Shown one piece after another: positions 1 through 8,557 of a DNA stretch of 17,329 nucleotides (position 1 is its first letter; each line of letters starts with the position of its first letter). The DNA is taken from contig CAYWTX010000024.1 in NCBI GenBank assembly GCA_964461295.1, positions 1 to 17,329 of the forward strand, given 5' to 3'. The notes beneath the pieces are model-generated. The model ran no database searches and had not been told where the DNA came from. It saw only the letters and a list, made by a program, of their open reading frames with translations. This DNA comes from CAYWTX01 sp964461295. GTDB lineage: Bacteria; Planctomycetota; Phycisphaerae; SM23-33. The position numbers and the translations under genes were made by a program.

Positions 1-2707
1 CCGCGCTGAGCGACACCGTCTCGAAGATCCCTTGCAGGAACGGCACGTAGATCAACGCCAGTTGCAGCGAGATCGTCGCCGCCACGGCCGCCGCCAGGTA
101 CAGGTTCGAGAACACCCCCGCCTTGAACAGCGACTCCTTGCCCGAGCGGATCGCCAGCACGTGGGCCATCTGCGTGAGTGTGACCACCGTGAACGCCATC
201 GTGCGGAAGTACTGGATGTGATGCTTCGCATCGATATCCTTGACCCACCAAGCGACTTCGGCTGCAAGCAGGCATATTCCCGCCATCAGCGCCCCTACCC
301 AGAGTATGTGATAGACCATCCCATCGGCGAAGATGCCTGCCCCGGTCCGCATGGGCGGGCGTCGCATGATGTTCTTCTCGGCCGGCTCGACGCCCAGCGC
401 CAGGGCGGGCAAGCCGTCGGTCACGAGGTTGATCCACAGGATCTGTAGCGGGATCAGCGGCAGGGGCAGGCCCAGCAGCGGCGCGAAGAACATCACCAGG
501 ATCTCGCCCGAGTTGGTCGTCAGCAGGTACTTGATGAACTTGCGAATGTTGTCGTAGATCACCCGCCCCTGTTCCACGGCCGCGACGATCGTGGCGAAGT
601 TGTCGTCCTGGAGGACCATGTCCGAGGCTTCCTTCGCCACGTCGGTGCCGGTGATGCCCATGGCCACGCCGATGTCGGCCTTCTTCAGGGCGGGGGCGTC
701 GTTGACGCCGTCGCCGGTCATCGCCACCACGTGCCCGCGGTCCTTGAGGGCCTGCACGATCTTCAGCTTGTGCTCGGGCGACACGCGGGCGTAGACGGAC
801 ACGTCCTGGACCTGGGCCTCCAGGTCGGCCAGTTCCATCCGCTCCAGTTCCTCGCCCGTGACCGACTTGTCGCCCTCGCGGGCAATGCCCAACTCCGACG
901 CGATCGCCCACGCCGTCAGCGGGTGATCCCCCGTGATCATCACCGGCCGGATGCCCGCCTCGCGGCAGGTCTGGACGGCAAGCTTCACCTCCGCCCGCGG
1001 CGGGTCGATCATGCCCACCATGCCGACGAAGACCAGACCTTGCTCCAGGGCGTCGGGGGTCTGCGACGTCGGCGGGGCCTCCAGCATCCGCATCGCCACG
1101 CCCAGTACGCGCATTCCCTGCTGAGCGAAACGGTTGTTCGCCTCCAGGATCCGCTGGCGCCACGGCTCGTCCAGCGGCACGACCTGCTCCACCGGCCGCA
1201 CGTGCGTGCACACCTTCAGCAGGCTGTCGACGGCGCCCTTGGTGAACGCGACGAACTTTCCCTCGTCGGCCAGCGTTCTCAGCGGCGCCGGCAGGTCGCC
1301 GGCCGCGGACGGCAGGGCGTGTACCGTCGTCATCCGCTTGCGGTCGGAGTCGAACGGAGCCTCCGCGACGCGCGGCAAGGCCTTCTCCAGTGCGTCCTTG
1401 ACCAGCCCGACGTGGGCGGCCGCGACAACCAGGGCGCCCTCCGTCGGGTCGCCCACGGCGCTGAAGCGCCCGGGCCGCTCGCCCGGCTTGAGCACGGCGT
1501 CGTTGCACAAGGCCGCGGCGCCCAGCAGCAGGCCCATCGTGCCGGGCGTCTCGGGGCCGGTCGCGGCCCCGGCGGCGATCTCCGCCACGCCGCGCCGCAC
1601 GTGCTCCGAGAAGTTCACCTGCTGCCCGGCCAGGTCCGCCATCACCACCGTCATGCGGTTCTCGGTCAGCGTGCCGGTCTTGTCCGAGCAGATCGTCGTG
1701 ACCGAGCCCAGCGTCTCCACGGCCAGGAGCTTCCGCACCAGCGCCCGCCGTTTGAGCATCCGCTGCGCGCCCAGCGCCAGCGAGATCGTCACCACGGCAG
1801 GCAGGCCTTCCGGCACGGCCGCCACGGCCATGCTGATGGCCGTCAGGAACATTTCCTTGAGGTTGTCGATCCCGACGCCGCCGCGGAGGATCCCCTGCAC
1901 GAAGATGACGCTGACCAGCATCAGGGCGGCGATGGCCAGCCCGTGCCCGAGTTGCGTCAGTCGCTTCTGAAGCGGCGTGGGCTCCTGCACCACCGACTGG
2001 ATCATCGTCGCGATGGCGCCCAGTTCGGTGCTCATCCCGGTGCGGACGGCCAGGCCCGTGCCGCGCCCGTACGTCACCACCGTGCCCATGTGGGCCATGT
2101 TGCGCCGGTCGCCGACGCCGAGTTCCTCGCCGGCCAGCGGGGCCGTCTGCTTCTCCACCGGCTCGCTCTCGCCGGTCAGCGCCGCTTCCTGGATTCGCAG
2201 GTTCGCCGCCTCCACCAGCCGGAAATCCGCCGGCGCCATCGTGCCGGCCTCCAGGTACACCAGGTCGCCCGGCACGATCCTCGTGGCCGAGATCTCCTTC
2301 ACCTCGCCGTCGCGCCGCACGCGGACGACCGGCACGGCCATCTTCTTCAAGGCCGCCATCGCCTTCTCCGCCCGGTACTCCTGCCATAGCCCCAGCAGGG
2401 CGTTGAGCACCACGATCACCGCGATGGCGATGGCGTCGTAGATCTCGGCCATGCTGCCGCTATGGCGGTACTCGATCACGCCCAGCACGCCGGAGATGAC
2501 GGCCGCGATGATCAGCACGACGACCATCACGCCGGTGAGCTGCTCCCACAGGATTCGCCAGGGGCTCTTGACCCCCTTGTCCTGCAACTCGTTGGGGCCG
2601 TACTGCTCCAGCCGGCGCTGCGCCTCGGCCTCGCTGATGCCGGCGTGCGGATCGACGCCCAGTTCGGCCAGGGCCTGCTCGACGGGTTTTGTCCAGGGTC
2701 GTTCCAT
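1..2707 (-). CDS. P2A-type Ca2+-transporting P-type ATPase, C-terminus cut by window edge
   Basis: Pumps calcium out of the cytoplasm at the cost of ATP. The frame is open from ATG at 2707 to the left edge (902 codons) and lacks only the last few dozen residues of a ~900-950 aa family. Visible in order: N-terminal cation-ATPase domain; TGES actuator loop (178-181); PEGLP in M4 (299-303); CSDKTGTLTE with phosphorylated D342; nucleotide-site FTKGA (488-492); hinge TGDGVNDAP (664-672); M5 with N732 and E735; M6 NLVTDG with N760, T763, D764. These match SERCA E309, N768, E771, N796, T799 and D800. M8 has Q846 where SERCA has E908, so a single Ca2+ site as in PMR1-like or bacterial pumps is inferred. 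The start follows a good AGGAG site (GCAGGAGAGCC-ATG). It is transcribed divergently from prfC. The family is certain; the substrate follows from the M4-M6 residues. Confidence 0.96.
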   Translation of the reverse strand, partial: MERPWTKPVEQALAELGVDPHAGISEAEAQRRLEQYGPNELQDKGVKSPWRILWEQLTGVMVVVLIIAAVISGVLGVIEYRHSGSMAEIYDAIAIAVIVVLNALLGLWQEYRAEKAMAALKKMAVPVVRVRRDGEVKEISATRIVPGDLVYLEAGTMAPADFRLVEAANLRIQEAALTGESEPVEKQTAPLAGEELGVGDRRNMAHMGTVVTYGRGTGLAVRTGMSTELGAIATMIQSVVQEPTPLQKRLTQLGHGLAIAALMLVSVIFVQGILRGGVGIDNLKEMFLTAISMAVAAVPEGLPAVVTISLALGAQRMLKRRALVRKLLAVETLGSVTTICSDKTGTLTENRMTVVMADLAGQQVNFSEHVRRGVAEIAAGAATGPETPGTMGLLLGAAALCNDAVLKPGERPGRFSAVGDPTEGALVVAAAHVGLVKDALEKALPRVAEAPFDSDRKRMTTVHALPSAAGDLPAPLRTLADEGKFVAFTKGAVDSLLKVCTHVRPVEQVVPLDEPWRQRILEANNRFAQQGMRVLGVAMRMLEAPPTSQTPDALEQGLVFVGMVGMIDPPRAEVKLAVQTCREAGIRPVMITGDHPLTAWAIASELGIAREGDKSVTGEELERMELADLEAQVQDVSVYARVSPEHKLKIVQALKDRGHVVAMTGDGVNDAPALKKADIGVAMGITGTDVAKEASDMVLQDDNFATIVAAVEQGRVIYDNIRKFIKYLLTTNSGEILVMFFAPLLGLPLPLIPLQILWINLVTDGLPALALGVEPAEKNIMRRPPMRTGAGIFADGMVYHILWVGALMAGICLLAAEVAWWVKDIDAKHHIQYFRTMAFTVVTLTQMAHVLAIRSGKESLFKAGVFSNLYLAAAVAATISLQLALIYVPFLQGIFETVSLSA

Positions 2708-2743
2708 GGCTCTCCTGCTTTCGCGGACGCTGCTCGGGAGGAC

Positions 2744-2772
2744 TTTATAGCGGAGGAAGCAGGTGGAGGAAA
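2744..2772 (-). promoter_or_regulatory. Candidate promoter for the Ca2+ ATPase gene
   Basis: Reading the minus strand, TTTCCT (2772-2767), a 17-base spacer and TATAAA (2749-2744) lie about 37 bases ahead of the ATPase ATG. The -10 box is good and stands out from GC-rich surroundings; the -35 box is weak. The predicted leader is about 30 bases and contains the Shine-Dalgarno site. Confidence 0.4.
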
Positions 2773-2814
2773 GCGAAACCGGAGAGGAGACCGAACGAAG
2801 GGGCTTGCTTCTTC

Positions 2815-3015
2815 AGCCCCCGAAGGGGCCGTTTGGCGGTAGCCTCGGGCACCAGCCTGTGGGGCGATGGCGTGCCGAACGTGGAGCCCGCGAAGCGGCC
2901 GATTGAGGCGCACGGGGTGAACCCCAGACGCCTCCTTCGGGGGCTTGATGTCCTTTGGTCACGGCAATCACGGGCTCTCGCTCGTGTCTACCGCCAAACG
3001 CGCCCTGCGGGGGCT
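2815..3015. repeat. ~200-base foldback repeat made of AGCCCC-GAA-GGGGC units
   Basis: The outer arms 2815-2842 and 2988-3015 are inverted copies. GTTTGGCGGTAG at 2831-2842 is matched exactly by its complement at 2988-2999, and beyond it each arm carries an AGCCCCCG-AAG-GGGC-type unit with a few mismatches. Two more degenerate units lie inside (about 2885-2902 and 2927-2947), nearly symmetric around base 2915, with GGGGT-GAA-CCCC near the centre. The whole block can fold back on itself. It fits a palindromic REP/MITE-like element and resembles the block at 11495-11699. It sits in the divergent gap between the ATPase and prfC. The rest of this 695-base gap (2708-3402) holds the transposase remnant, promoter and leader listed separately. 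Confidence 0.7.
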
Positions 3016-3079
3016 AACGACCAAGGGCAGACCACTACGGCTTTGCCGTGAAGGGCGTCAACTCCTCGACGTCACGGGC

Positions 3080-3196
3080 ATGGCCAGGTCATTGGCGATG
3101 GAGTACTATCAGGCGATCGGTTCGCCTGCCAAGGCGAGGATCGACGCGCTCCACATGGGCGTGGCCACGTGGCATCGGAACTCGGGCTGGATCTGA
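3080..3196 (+). pseudogene. Possible remnant of a REP-associated tyrosine transposase (RAYT)
   Basis: A 38-codon frame from ATG 3080 to TGA 3196 begins MARSLAMEYYQAI. This is close to the usual RAYT/IS200-like start (MARPLRxEYxGAxYHVxxRGN), but the HUH and tyrosine catalytic parts that should follow are absent. A later LHMG recalls the C-terminal part of such transposases, so an internal deletion is possible. RAYT proteins are known to act on REP palindromes, and this frame lies 65 bases from a palindromic foldback, which supports the reading. The match is short and chance cannot be excluded. Confidence 0.35.
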
Positions 3197-3204
3197 CGAC
3201 CCGC

Positions 3205-3233
3205 TTGTCGCCTCCGCCGCCAACCGGTATGAT
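3205..3233 (+). promoter_or_regulatory. Sigma70-like promoter for prfC
   Basis: TTGTCG (3205-3210), a 17-base spacer and TATGAT (3228-3233) form the clearest promoter in the window. Transcription would start near 3240, giving a prfC leader of about 160 bases, and the predicted start falls on or next to an ATG at 3241. Confidence 0.6.
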
Positions 3234-3240
3234 GGCCGCC

Positions 3241-3318
3241 ATGGACGTACAGGCCAACATGGTGCCCGGTATTGCCCGTCGCTCGAGAGGGCTGCTCGCC
3301 GGCGGCACGCCGCCCTGA
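3241..3318 (+). CDS. Possible leaderless 25-residue leader peptide upstream of prfC
   Basis: The ATG lies 7 bases after the TATGAT -10 box, so the message could start at this codon. The frame runs 25 codons (MDVQANMVPGIARRSRGLL, then AGGTPP) to TGA at 3316-3318 and ends inside a GC-rich hairpin (3289-3325). I recognise no homologue. It could be a real leader peptide or just a chance frame in the prfC 5' leader. prfC begins 84 bases further on, in the same transcript. Confidence 0.25.
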   Translation: MDVQANMVPGIARRSRGLLAGGTPP

Positions 3319-3325
3319 CGAGCCC
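3289..3325 (+). promoter_or_regulatory. Stem-loop in the prfC leader
   Basis: GGGCT (3289-3293) pairs with AGCCC (3321-3325), and inside it GGCGGC (3301-3306) pairs with GCCGCC (3309-3314) across a two-base AC gap; the two pairings share one centre. The fold lies in the predicted prfC leader and overlaps the end of the small frame 3241-3318, so translation of that frame would open it. No U-run follows, so it does not look like a simple terminator. Confidence 0.35.
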
Positions 3326-3402
3326 GCCATCTTCCCGGCCACGCCTGCCGGACGCCGCGTTTGTTTGTTTCTCCCGCACCCCGAACCCCTGAGTTGCCAG
3401 CC

Positions 3403-5034
<1,632 letters not shown>

Positions 5035-5100
5035 GCGGCCCCAGCGGCGCGGCCCCCGAAAGGGCGTTGCCTTCGCGGGATGCTCGCCGAGCCGTTCCGG

Positions 5101-5213
5101 GCCGAACCCCCGTTGGGGTCGGCGTGGGCGCCACCGAACCGGCGACCGGTTGCATCGCATCCTCGGGCGCAAGCGGTCGCTCACTCGCACCCGACCGTGC
5201 CGACACGGCACGG
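5101..5213. repeat. Cluster of three hairpins in the 419-base gap after prfC
   Basis: Within the non-coding stretch 5035-5453 there are three compact stem-loops: GCCGAACCCC/GGGGTCGGC (5101-5123, one bulged A), AACCGG/CCGGTT (5137-5151) and CCGTGCC/GGCACGG (5195-5213). The first lies 67 bases after the prfC stop and could help end transcription, but none has a U-run. A GTTTGG-CGGG stretch near 5340, after a CCCC-GAGGG sequence, resembles a worn arm of the foldback at 2815-3015. No convincing frame lies here other than the promoter and start of the next gene. Confidence 0.5.
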
Positions 5214-5387
5214 CTCTGCCGCACAATGGTTCGGCGAACGCAACGTTGGTTGAGTGAGCCGACGCGGCGTGGGTTGAACCGCGCCATCGCGACGAACGGG
5301 GACCCGCCGGCGCCGACCCCCTCCCCGAGGGCGCAGCGCGGTTTGGCGGGCGATCCGGCCGATGGGACGTCGGCTGAACCGGTTCTC

Positions 5388-5415
5388 TTGCTTTCGTCGC
5401 GATGGAACGTACCTT
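5388..5415 (+). promoter_or_regulatory. Candidate promoter for the HD-GYP gene
   Basis: TTGCTT (5388-5393), a 16-base spacer and TACCTT (5410-5415) precede the TTG start at 5454. The -35 box is good and the -10 box poor. The predicted leader of about 32 bases would include the strong GAGAGGAAGG ribosome site. Confidence 0.3.
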
Positions 5416-5453
5416 TCCTTCGGCGAGCGAGGTCGCCGAGAGGAAGGGCAGTC

Positions 5454-6320
5454 TTGAAGCACATTCGCGTTCTATCCGAGGCCGGTCAGGTTGTGCGCCC
5501 GGTGTCCGTGTCCGTCTTCGCCATGGCGTGCATCGCGTGCGCGATGGCGGCCGGAGGGATGGGCGTGTGGGCCCTGGCCGCCGCCGGCGCGGCGATGGCG
5601 ACCATTTCCGGCCTGCTGGTCTACCAGGTGCACCGCGCGGTGGGCGAGCTCCGGCGGCAGTCGCAGCAGGTGCGGCACGTGGCGACCGAGGCGGAGAAGC
5701 ACTACGCCGAGGTGCTGCGGCGGATCATCCGGTACGTGGAGATGCGCGACCGCAACTGGCAGGGGCACAGCGAGAACGTCGCCCGCATGGCCGGGCGCAT
5801 CGGCAAGCAGATGGGCCTGTCGGCGCAGCACTGCGAGCAGCTTGTGGCGGCTGGGCAGCTTCACGACATCGGGCTGCTGGCGATTCCTGACGCGGTGCTG
5901 CTGCGCAACACGCGGTTCGGCGTGGACGAGTTCCGGGCCGTGCAGAAGCACAGCGAGGTGTCGTACGAGGTGCTTCGCCCGCTGGAGCATCTGGCGGGCG
6001 TCCTGCCCGCCATCCGCTCGCACCACGAGCGGTTCAACGGGACGGGGTATCCCGACGCCCTGGCGGGCGAGGCGATCCCGCTGGACGCCCGCATCCTGGC
6101 CGTGGCCGACGCATACGACGCGATGACGCATGACCGGCCTCACCGCGCCGCCCTGGCGCCGCTGGTGGCGATGCGCGAGTTGCGGCGATGCACGCCGGCG
6201 GGCTACGACCCGCGTTGCGTGGAGGCGATGGAGCGGGTGATGGGATCGAGCGCGGGCCAGCCGCCCGCGACGGAGGAATCCGTCGTCGTCGCCGATCCCG
6301 CGGCCACCGTGGCGACGTAA
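5454..6320 (+). CDS. Membrane-anchored HD-GYP domain protein, probable cyclic-di-GMP phosphodiesterase
   Basis: The 288 aa product has two hydrophobic segments at about 17-33 and 38-58, a short helical linker (60-90) and an HD-GYP domain to about 265. Seen directly: GHSENVARM (104-112), the HD pair at 137-138 in LHDIGLLAIPD, H166, and HHERFNGTGYP (190-200), a clear HHExxxGxGYP signature. HD-GYP proteins usually hydrolyse cyclic-di-GMP at a di- or tri-iron centre. The usual HDIGK reads HDIGL here, so the lysine of that motif is missing; other ligands appear intact. The start is TTG 5454, behind a strong GAGAGGAAGG site; the same frame is open far upstream through the gap, but that part has no domain and overlaps prfC. 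There is no receiver or PAS domain, so the input signal is unknown. Confidence 0.88.
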   Translation: MKHIRVLSEAGQVVRPVSVSVFAMACIACAMAAGGMGVWALAAAGAAMATISGLLVYQVHRAVGELRRQSQQVRHVATEAEKHYAEVLRRIIRYVEMRDRNWQGHSENVARMAGRIGKQMGLSAQHCEQLVAAGQLHDIGLLAIPDAVLLRNTRFGVDEFRAVQKHSEVSYEVLRPLEHLAGVLPAIRSHHERFNGTGYPDALAGEAIPLDARILAVADAYDAMTHDRPHRAALAPLVAMRELRRCTPAGYDPRCVEAMERVMGSSAGQPPATEESVVVADPAATVAT

Positions 6321-6325
6321 CGGAG

Positions 6326-6345
6326 GGACGCGCGCCGTCGCGTCC
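6326..6345. terminator. Hairpin after the HD-GYP gene
   Basis: GGACGCG (6326-6332) pairs with CGCGTCC (6339-6345) across a six-base loop, 5 bases after the stop codon. It is placed like a terminator but has no U-run, so it may instead be one of the intergenic palindromes of this genome. Confidence 0.35.
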
Positions 6346-6432
6346 GTCCCGCCAACGCGGGAAAGACGGCCCCGACGGAGCGCGGCCCTGCAACGCGGAG
6401 TGTCTTCCTCTGCATTCCGCGCCCGCTTTCTG

Positions 6433-6438
6433 TACAAT
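6433..6438 (+). promoter_or_regulatory. -10 box directly ahead of the heptosyltransferase ATG
   Basis: TACAAT sits in GC-rich sequence and ends 6 bases before the ATG at 6445, so transcription would begin at or next to the start codon. No good -35 box is visible at 16-18 bases, and no Shine-Dalgarno sequence precedes the ATG. Both facts fit a leaderless message. Confidence 0.45.
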
Positions 6439-6444
6439 CACGGG

Positions 6445-7524
6445 ATGCAGAACGAGCCGCAGCGCGTGGCGGTATTCCTGCCGACCTGGGTCGGCGACGT
6501 GGTCATGGCCACGCCCGCCCTGTGCGCCCTGCGCGAGCAGTGGAGCGGCGCCCGCATCGCCTACGTGGGCCGCCCGGCCGCCTTGGACACCCTGAGCGGC
6601 ACGGACGCGGCCGACGAGATGCTGGCCGACGGATCCAGCCACAAGGCCCGGTTGCGGGGGCTGATGGGCCTGTGCCTGCGGCTGCGCAAGTTCGGCGCCG
6701 ACCTGGCCGTGCTGCTGCCCAACAGCTTTCGCACGGCCCTGGCCGCCCGCCTCGGCGGGGCCGAACGCGTGGCTGGGTACAACCGCGACGGGCGGCGAAT
6801 CCTTCTCAGCGAGCACCTCGACCCGCCGCGCGACGCCGGCGGGCGGTACATGCCCGTGCCCGCCCTGGACTACTACAATGCCCTCGTCCGCAGCCTCGGC
6901 GTGCCGTGCGAGAGCCGCCGCCTCAGCCTGCCCGTGCGGGCCGAAGACGAGGCCGAGGCCGACGGGCTGCTCCAACAGGCCGGCGTGGACCGCACGCGGC
7001 CGATCGTGATGCTCAATCCGGGAGCGAGCTTCGGCACGAGCAAGATGTGGGACCCGCGGCGGTACGCGGCCCTGGCCGACATGCTCGCCGAGCGGCGGGG
7101 GGCGCAGATCATCGTCAACGCCGCCCCCGGCGAGCGTCAGGTCGCCCGCTGGGTGGTCGAGTGCATGCGGCAGCCGCCCGCGATCAACCTCGGCGAGTAC
7201 CGCAACCGCCTGGGGTTGGTGAAGTCGCTGCTGCGGCGCTGCCGGCTGCTGGTGACCAACGACACGGGAGCGCGGCACCTGGCGGCGGCCGCCGGGATCG
7301 GCGTGGTGACGGTCTTCGGCAGCACCGACCCCGAGTGGAGCCGCATCGACTACGACCGGGAGCGGATCGTCCGCGTGGCGGCCGAGTGCAGCCCGTGCCA
7401 GCGAAAGCTCTGCCCGCAGGCGCCGGGGCCGAAGTACCACCAGTGCATGACGGCGATTGTGCCGGAAGCGGTGTTCGCCGCGGCGGAGGAACTCCTGGAC
7501 TCCAAGGCGGAGGCGGCGAGATGA
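6445..7524 (+). CDS. waaF: ADP-heptose:LPS heptosyltransferase, WaaF/RfaF-like (GT9)
   Basis: GT9 enzymes move heptose from ADP-heptose onto the LPS inner core on the cytoplasmic side of the inner membrane. The 359 aa product has the usual length. Seen directly: N-terminal PTWVGDVVMATPAL (the family's fPxWVGDxvmatP), NPGASFGTSKMW from residue 191, and TNDTGARHLAAA from 271 followed by VFGSTDP. The C-terminal SPC...CP...CM cluster (C315, C318, C323 and a later CM) is typical of WaaF (heptosyltransferase II) rather than WaaC. ATG 6445 is chosen because homology starts within a few residues and a -10 box lies just upstream; an upstream TTG/GTG start would erase that promoter logic. First gene of a four-gene envelope run. 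Whether it adds heptose I or II cannot be settled from sequence alone. Confidence 0.9.
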   Translation: MQNEPQRVAVFLPTWVGDVVMATPALCALREQWSGARIAYVGRPAALDTLSGTDAADEMLADGSSHKARLRGLMGLCLRLRKFGADLAVLLPNSFRTALAARLGGAERVAGYNRDGRRILLSEHLDPPRDAGGRYMPVPALDYYNALVRSLGVPCESRRLSLPVRAEDEAEADGLLQQAGVDRTRPIVMLNPGASFGTSKMWDPRRYAALADMLAERRGAQIIVNAAPGERQVARWVVECMRQPPAINLGEYRNRLGLVKSLLRRCRLLVTNDTGARHLAAAAGIGVVTVFGSTDPEWSRIDYDRERIVRVAAECSPCQRKLCPQAPGPKYHQCMTAIVPEAVFAAAEELLDSKAEAAR

Positions 7525-7535
7525 GCCCTGGTGGC

Positions 7536-7552
7536 ACGGCCATCCGGGCCGT
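7536..7552. repeat. Palindrome in the waaF-kinase gap
   Basis: ACGGCC (7536-7541) and GGCCGT (7547-7552) are separated by ATCCG, 11 bases after the waaF stop. GC-rich sequence with partial repeats (GGGGCG, GGGGGCG) follows up to 7580. No U-run is present; it is best described as an intergenic palindrome. Confidence 0.4.
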
Positions 7553-7629
7553 TGATCCCAGGGGCGTTCCCGCGGGGGCGCCCGCACCGCGCCGCCGGTG
7601 GACGGCTTGCTCCTTGGCGGGAGTGACGC

Positions 7630-8445
7630 ATGGGTGAGGACCGCACAACGCAGTCGCTGCTGGACGCCGTGCGCGCGGCGGGTCTGGACAGCCTGGCCGG
7701 CGCGTTCGCCTGGCGGGGCGAGGACCTCAACAAGCCTGGCCTGGGCGTCCGCAAGCGGACGCGGGTGGCATTGCGCGACGCCGACGGCGGCGAGCACGTG
7801 CTGTACCTGAAGCGATACGGCGTGCCGGGCAAGGCCACGCTGCGCGGCGTGCGCGACGCGGCCGGGCGGTGGCTCGCCCATGGCCGGCGGTGCAGCGTGG
7901 CGGGGGCCGAGAAGGCGAACATCGAAGCGGCGGCAGCGGCCGGCGTGCCCACCATGCGGGTCGTCGCTTGGGGCCAGATGCCCTGCCCGATCGGCGCGGC
8001 GGCGAGCTATCTGCTCGTGACGGCCGTGCCGGGCGACGCGCTGGAGCGGTGCGCCGAGACCTGGCTGGCGGCGGGTGGCGCGGATCGCGGCGAGGCCCTG
8101 GCCGCGGCGCTTGCACGGCTGGCGCGCCGGCTGCATGATTCCGGCTACGTGCACCGCGATTTCTACTCGTCGCACGTTTTCCTGGACGACCGCGACGGCC
8201 GGCCCGAACTGTACCTCATCGACCTGGCGCGGGCGATTCGCCCGCCGCTGCGGAGGCTGCGGTGGCTCGTGAAGGACGTGGCGCAGCTCAAGCATTCGAT
8301 GCCGGCGGCGTGGACGGCGGCACATTGGCCGATGTTCGTGCGGCACTACCTGGTGGGCGTGTCGGAGGGCGGCATGGCGCGGTTCAACCGCAAGGTGGAT
8401 GGCAAGGTTGCCGCGATGCGGCGGAAGGCTGAAAGAAGGGAATGA
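7630..8445 (+). CDS. Lipopolysaccharide core kinase (Kdo/WaaP family)
   Basis: This family phosphorylates heptose or Kdo sugars of the LPS core and has a protein-kinase-like fold. The 271 aa product shows a small N-lobe with the candidate ATP lysine K61 in VLYLKRYG, a hinge near LLVTAVPG, the catalytic loop HRDFYSSHVFL with D177, and the metal-binding DLAR with D198. The HRDFYxxHxF pattern is characteristic of Kdo kinase, WaaP and InaA relatives rather than Ser/Thr kinases. ATG 7630 follows GGGAG at 7 bases. It lies 105 bases after waaF and 112 before a glycosyltransferase, which fits a role in the LPS core. Heptose versus Kdo specificity is not decided; confidence in the family is high. Confidence 0.88.
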   Translation: MGEDRTTQSLLDAVRAAGLDSLAGAFAWRGEDLNKPGLGVRKRTRVALRDADGGEHVLYLKRYGVPGKATLRGVRDAAGRWLAHGRRCSVAGAEKANIEAAAAAGVPTMRVVAWGQMPCPIGAAASYLLVTAVPGDALERCAETWLAAGGADRGEALAAALARLARRLHDSGYVHRDFYSSHVFLDDRDGRPELYLIDLARAIRPPLRRLRWLVKDVAQLKHSMPAAWTAAHWPMFVRHYLVGVSEGGMARFNRKVDGKVAAMRRKAERRE

Positions 8446-8491
8446 TGGGTACCAGGCCTCGAGTATCGAATGTTGAAGTCAGAATCGCACT

Positions 8492-8528
8492 GGGTGCCAC
8501 GGCTGCAAACTGCGCAGCCGTGGCGCCC
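8492..8528. repeat. 15-bp-stem palindrome in the kinase-GT4 gap
   Basis: Bases 8492-8506 pair with 8514-8528 (GGTGCCACGGCTGC against GCAGCCGTGGCGCC, one G-U) around the loop AAACTGC. Sequence on either side is unpaired. No U-run follows. The GCCACGGCTGC stem looks like a mobile intergenic palindrome rather than a terminator. Confidence 0.6.
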
Positions 8529-8557
8529 GGGCCTCGGAGGCGGTTGGTAGTCCTGAA

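Noticed and set aside
731..2389. 552-codon plus-strand frame opposite the Ca2+ ATPase
   Set aside because: Rich in His, Arg, Gln and Gly with no recognisable domain; it is the antisense shadow of a clear ATPase frame in GC-rich DNA.
2815..3015. CRISPR array
   Set aside because: Units are inverted and imperfect with uneven spacing, not direct repeats with equal spacers; no cas genes are present.
3361..3402. TTG start adding 14 residues to RF3
   Set aside because: The extra residues are proline-rich and not part of RF3; homology begins at ATG 3403.
6034..8346. 770-codon minus-strand frame spanning waaF and the LPS kinase
   Set aside because: Long only because stops are rare in this GC-rich DNA; it crosses two well-supported plus-strand genes and a palindromic gap and shows no domain.
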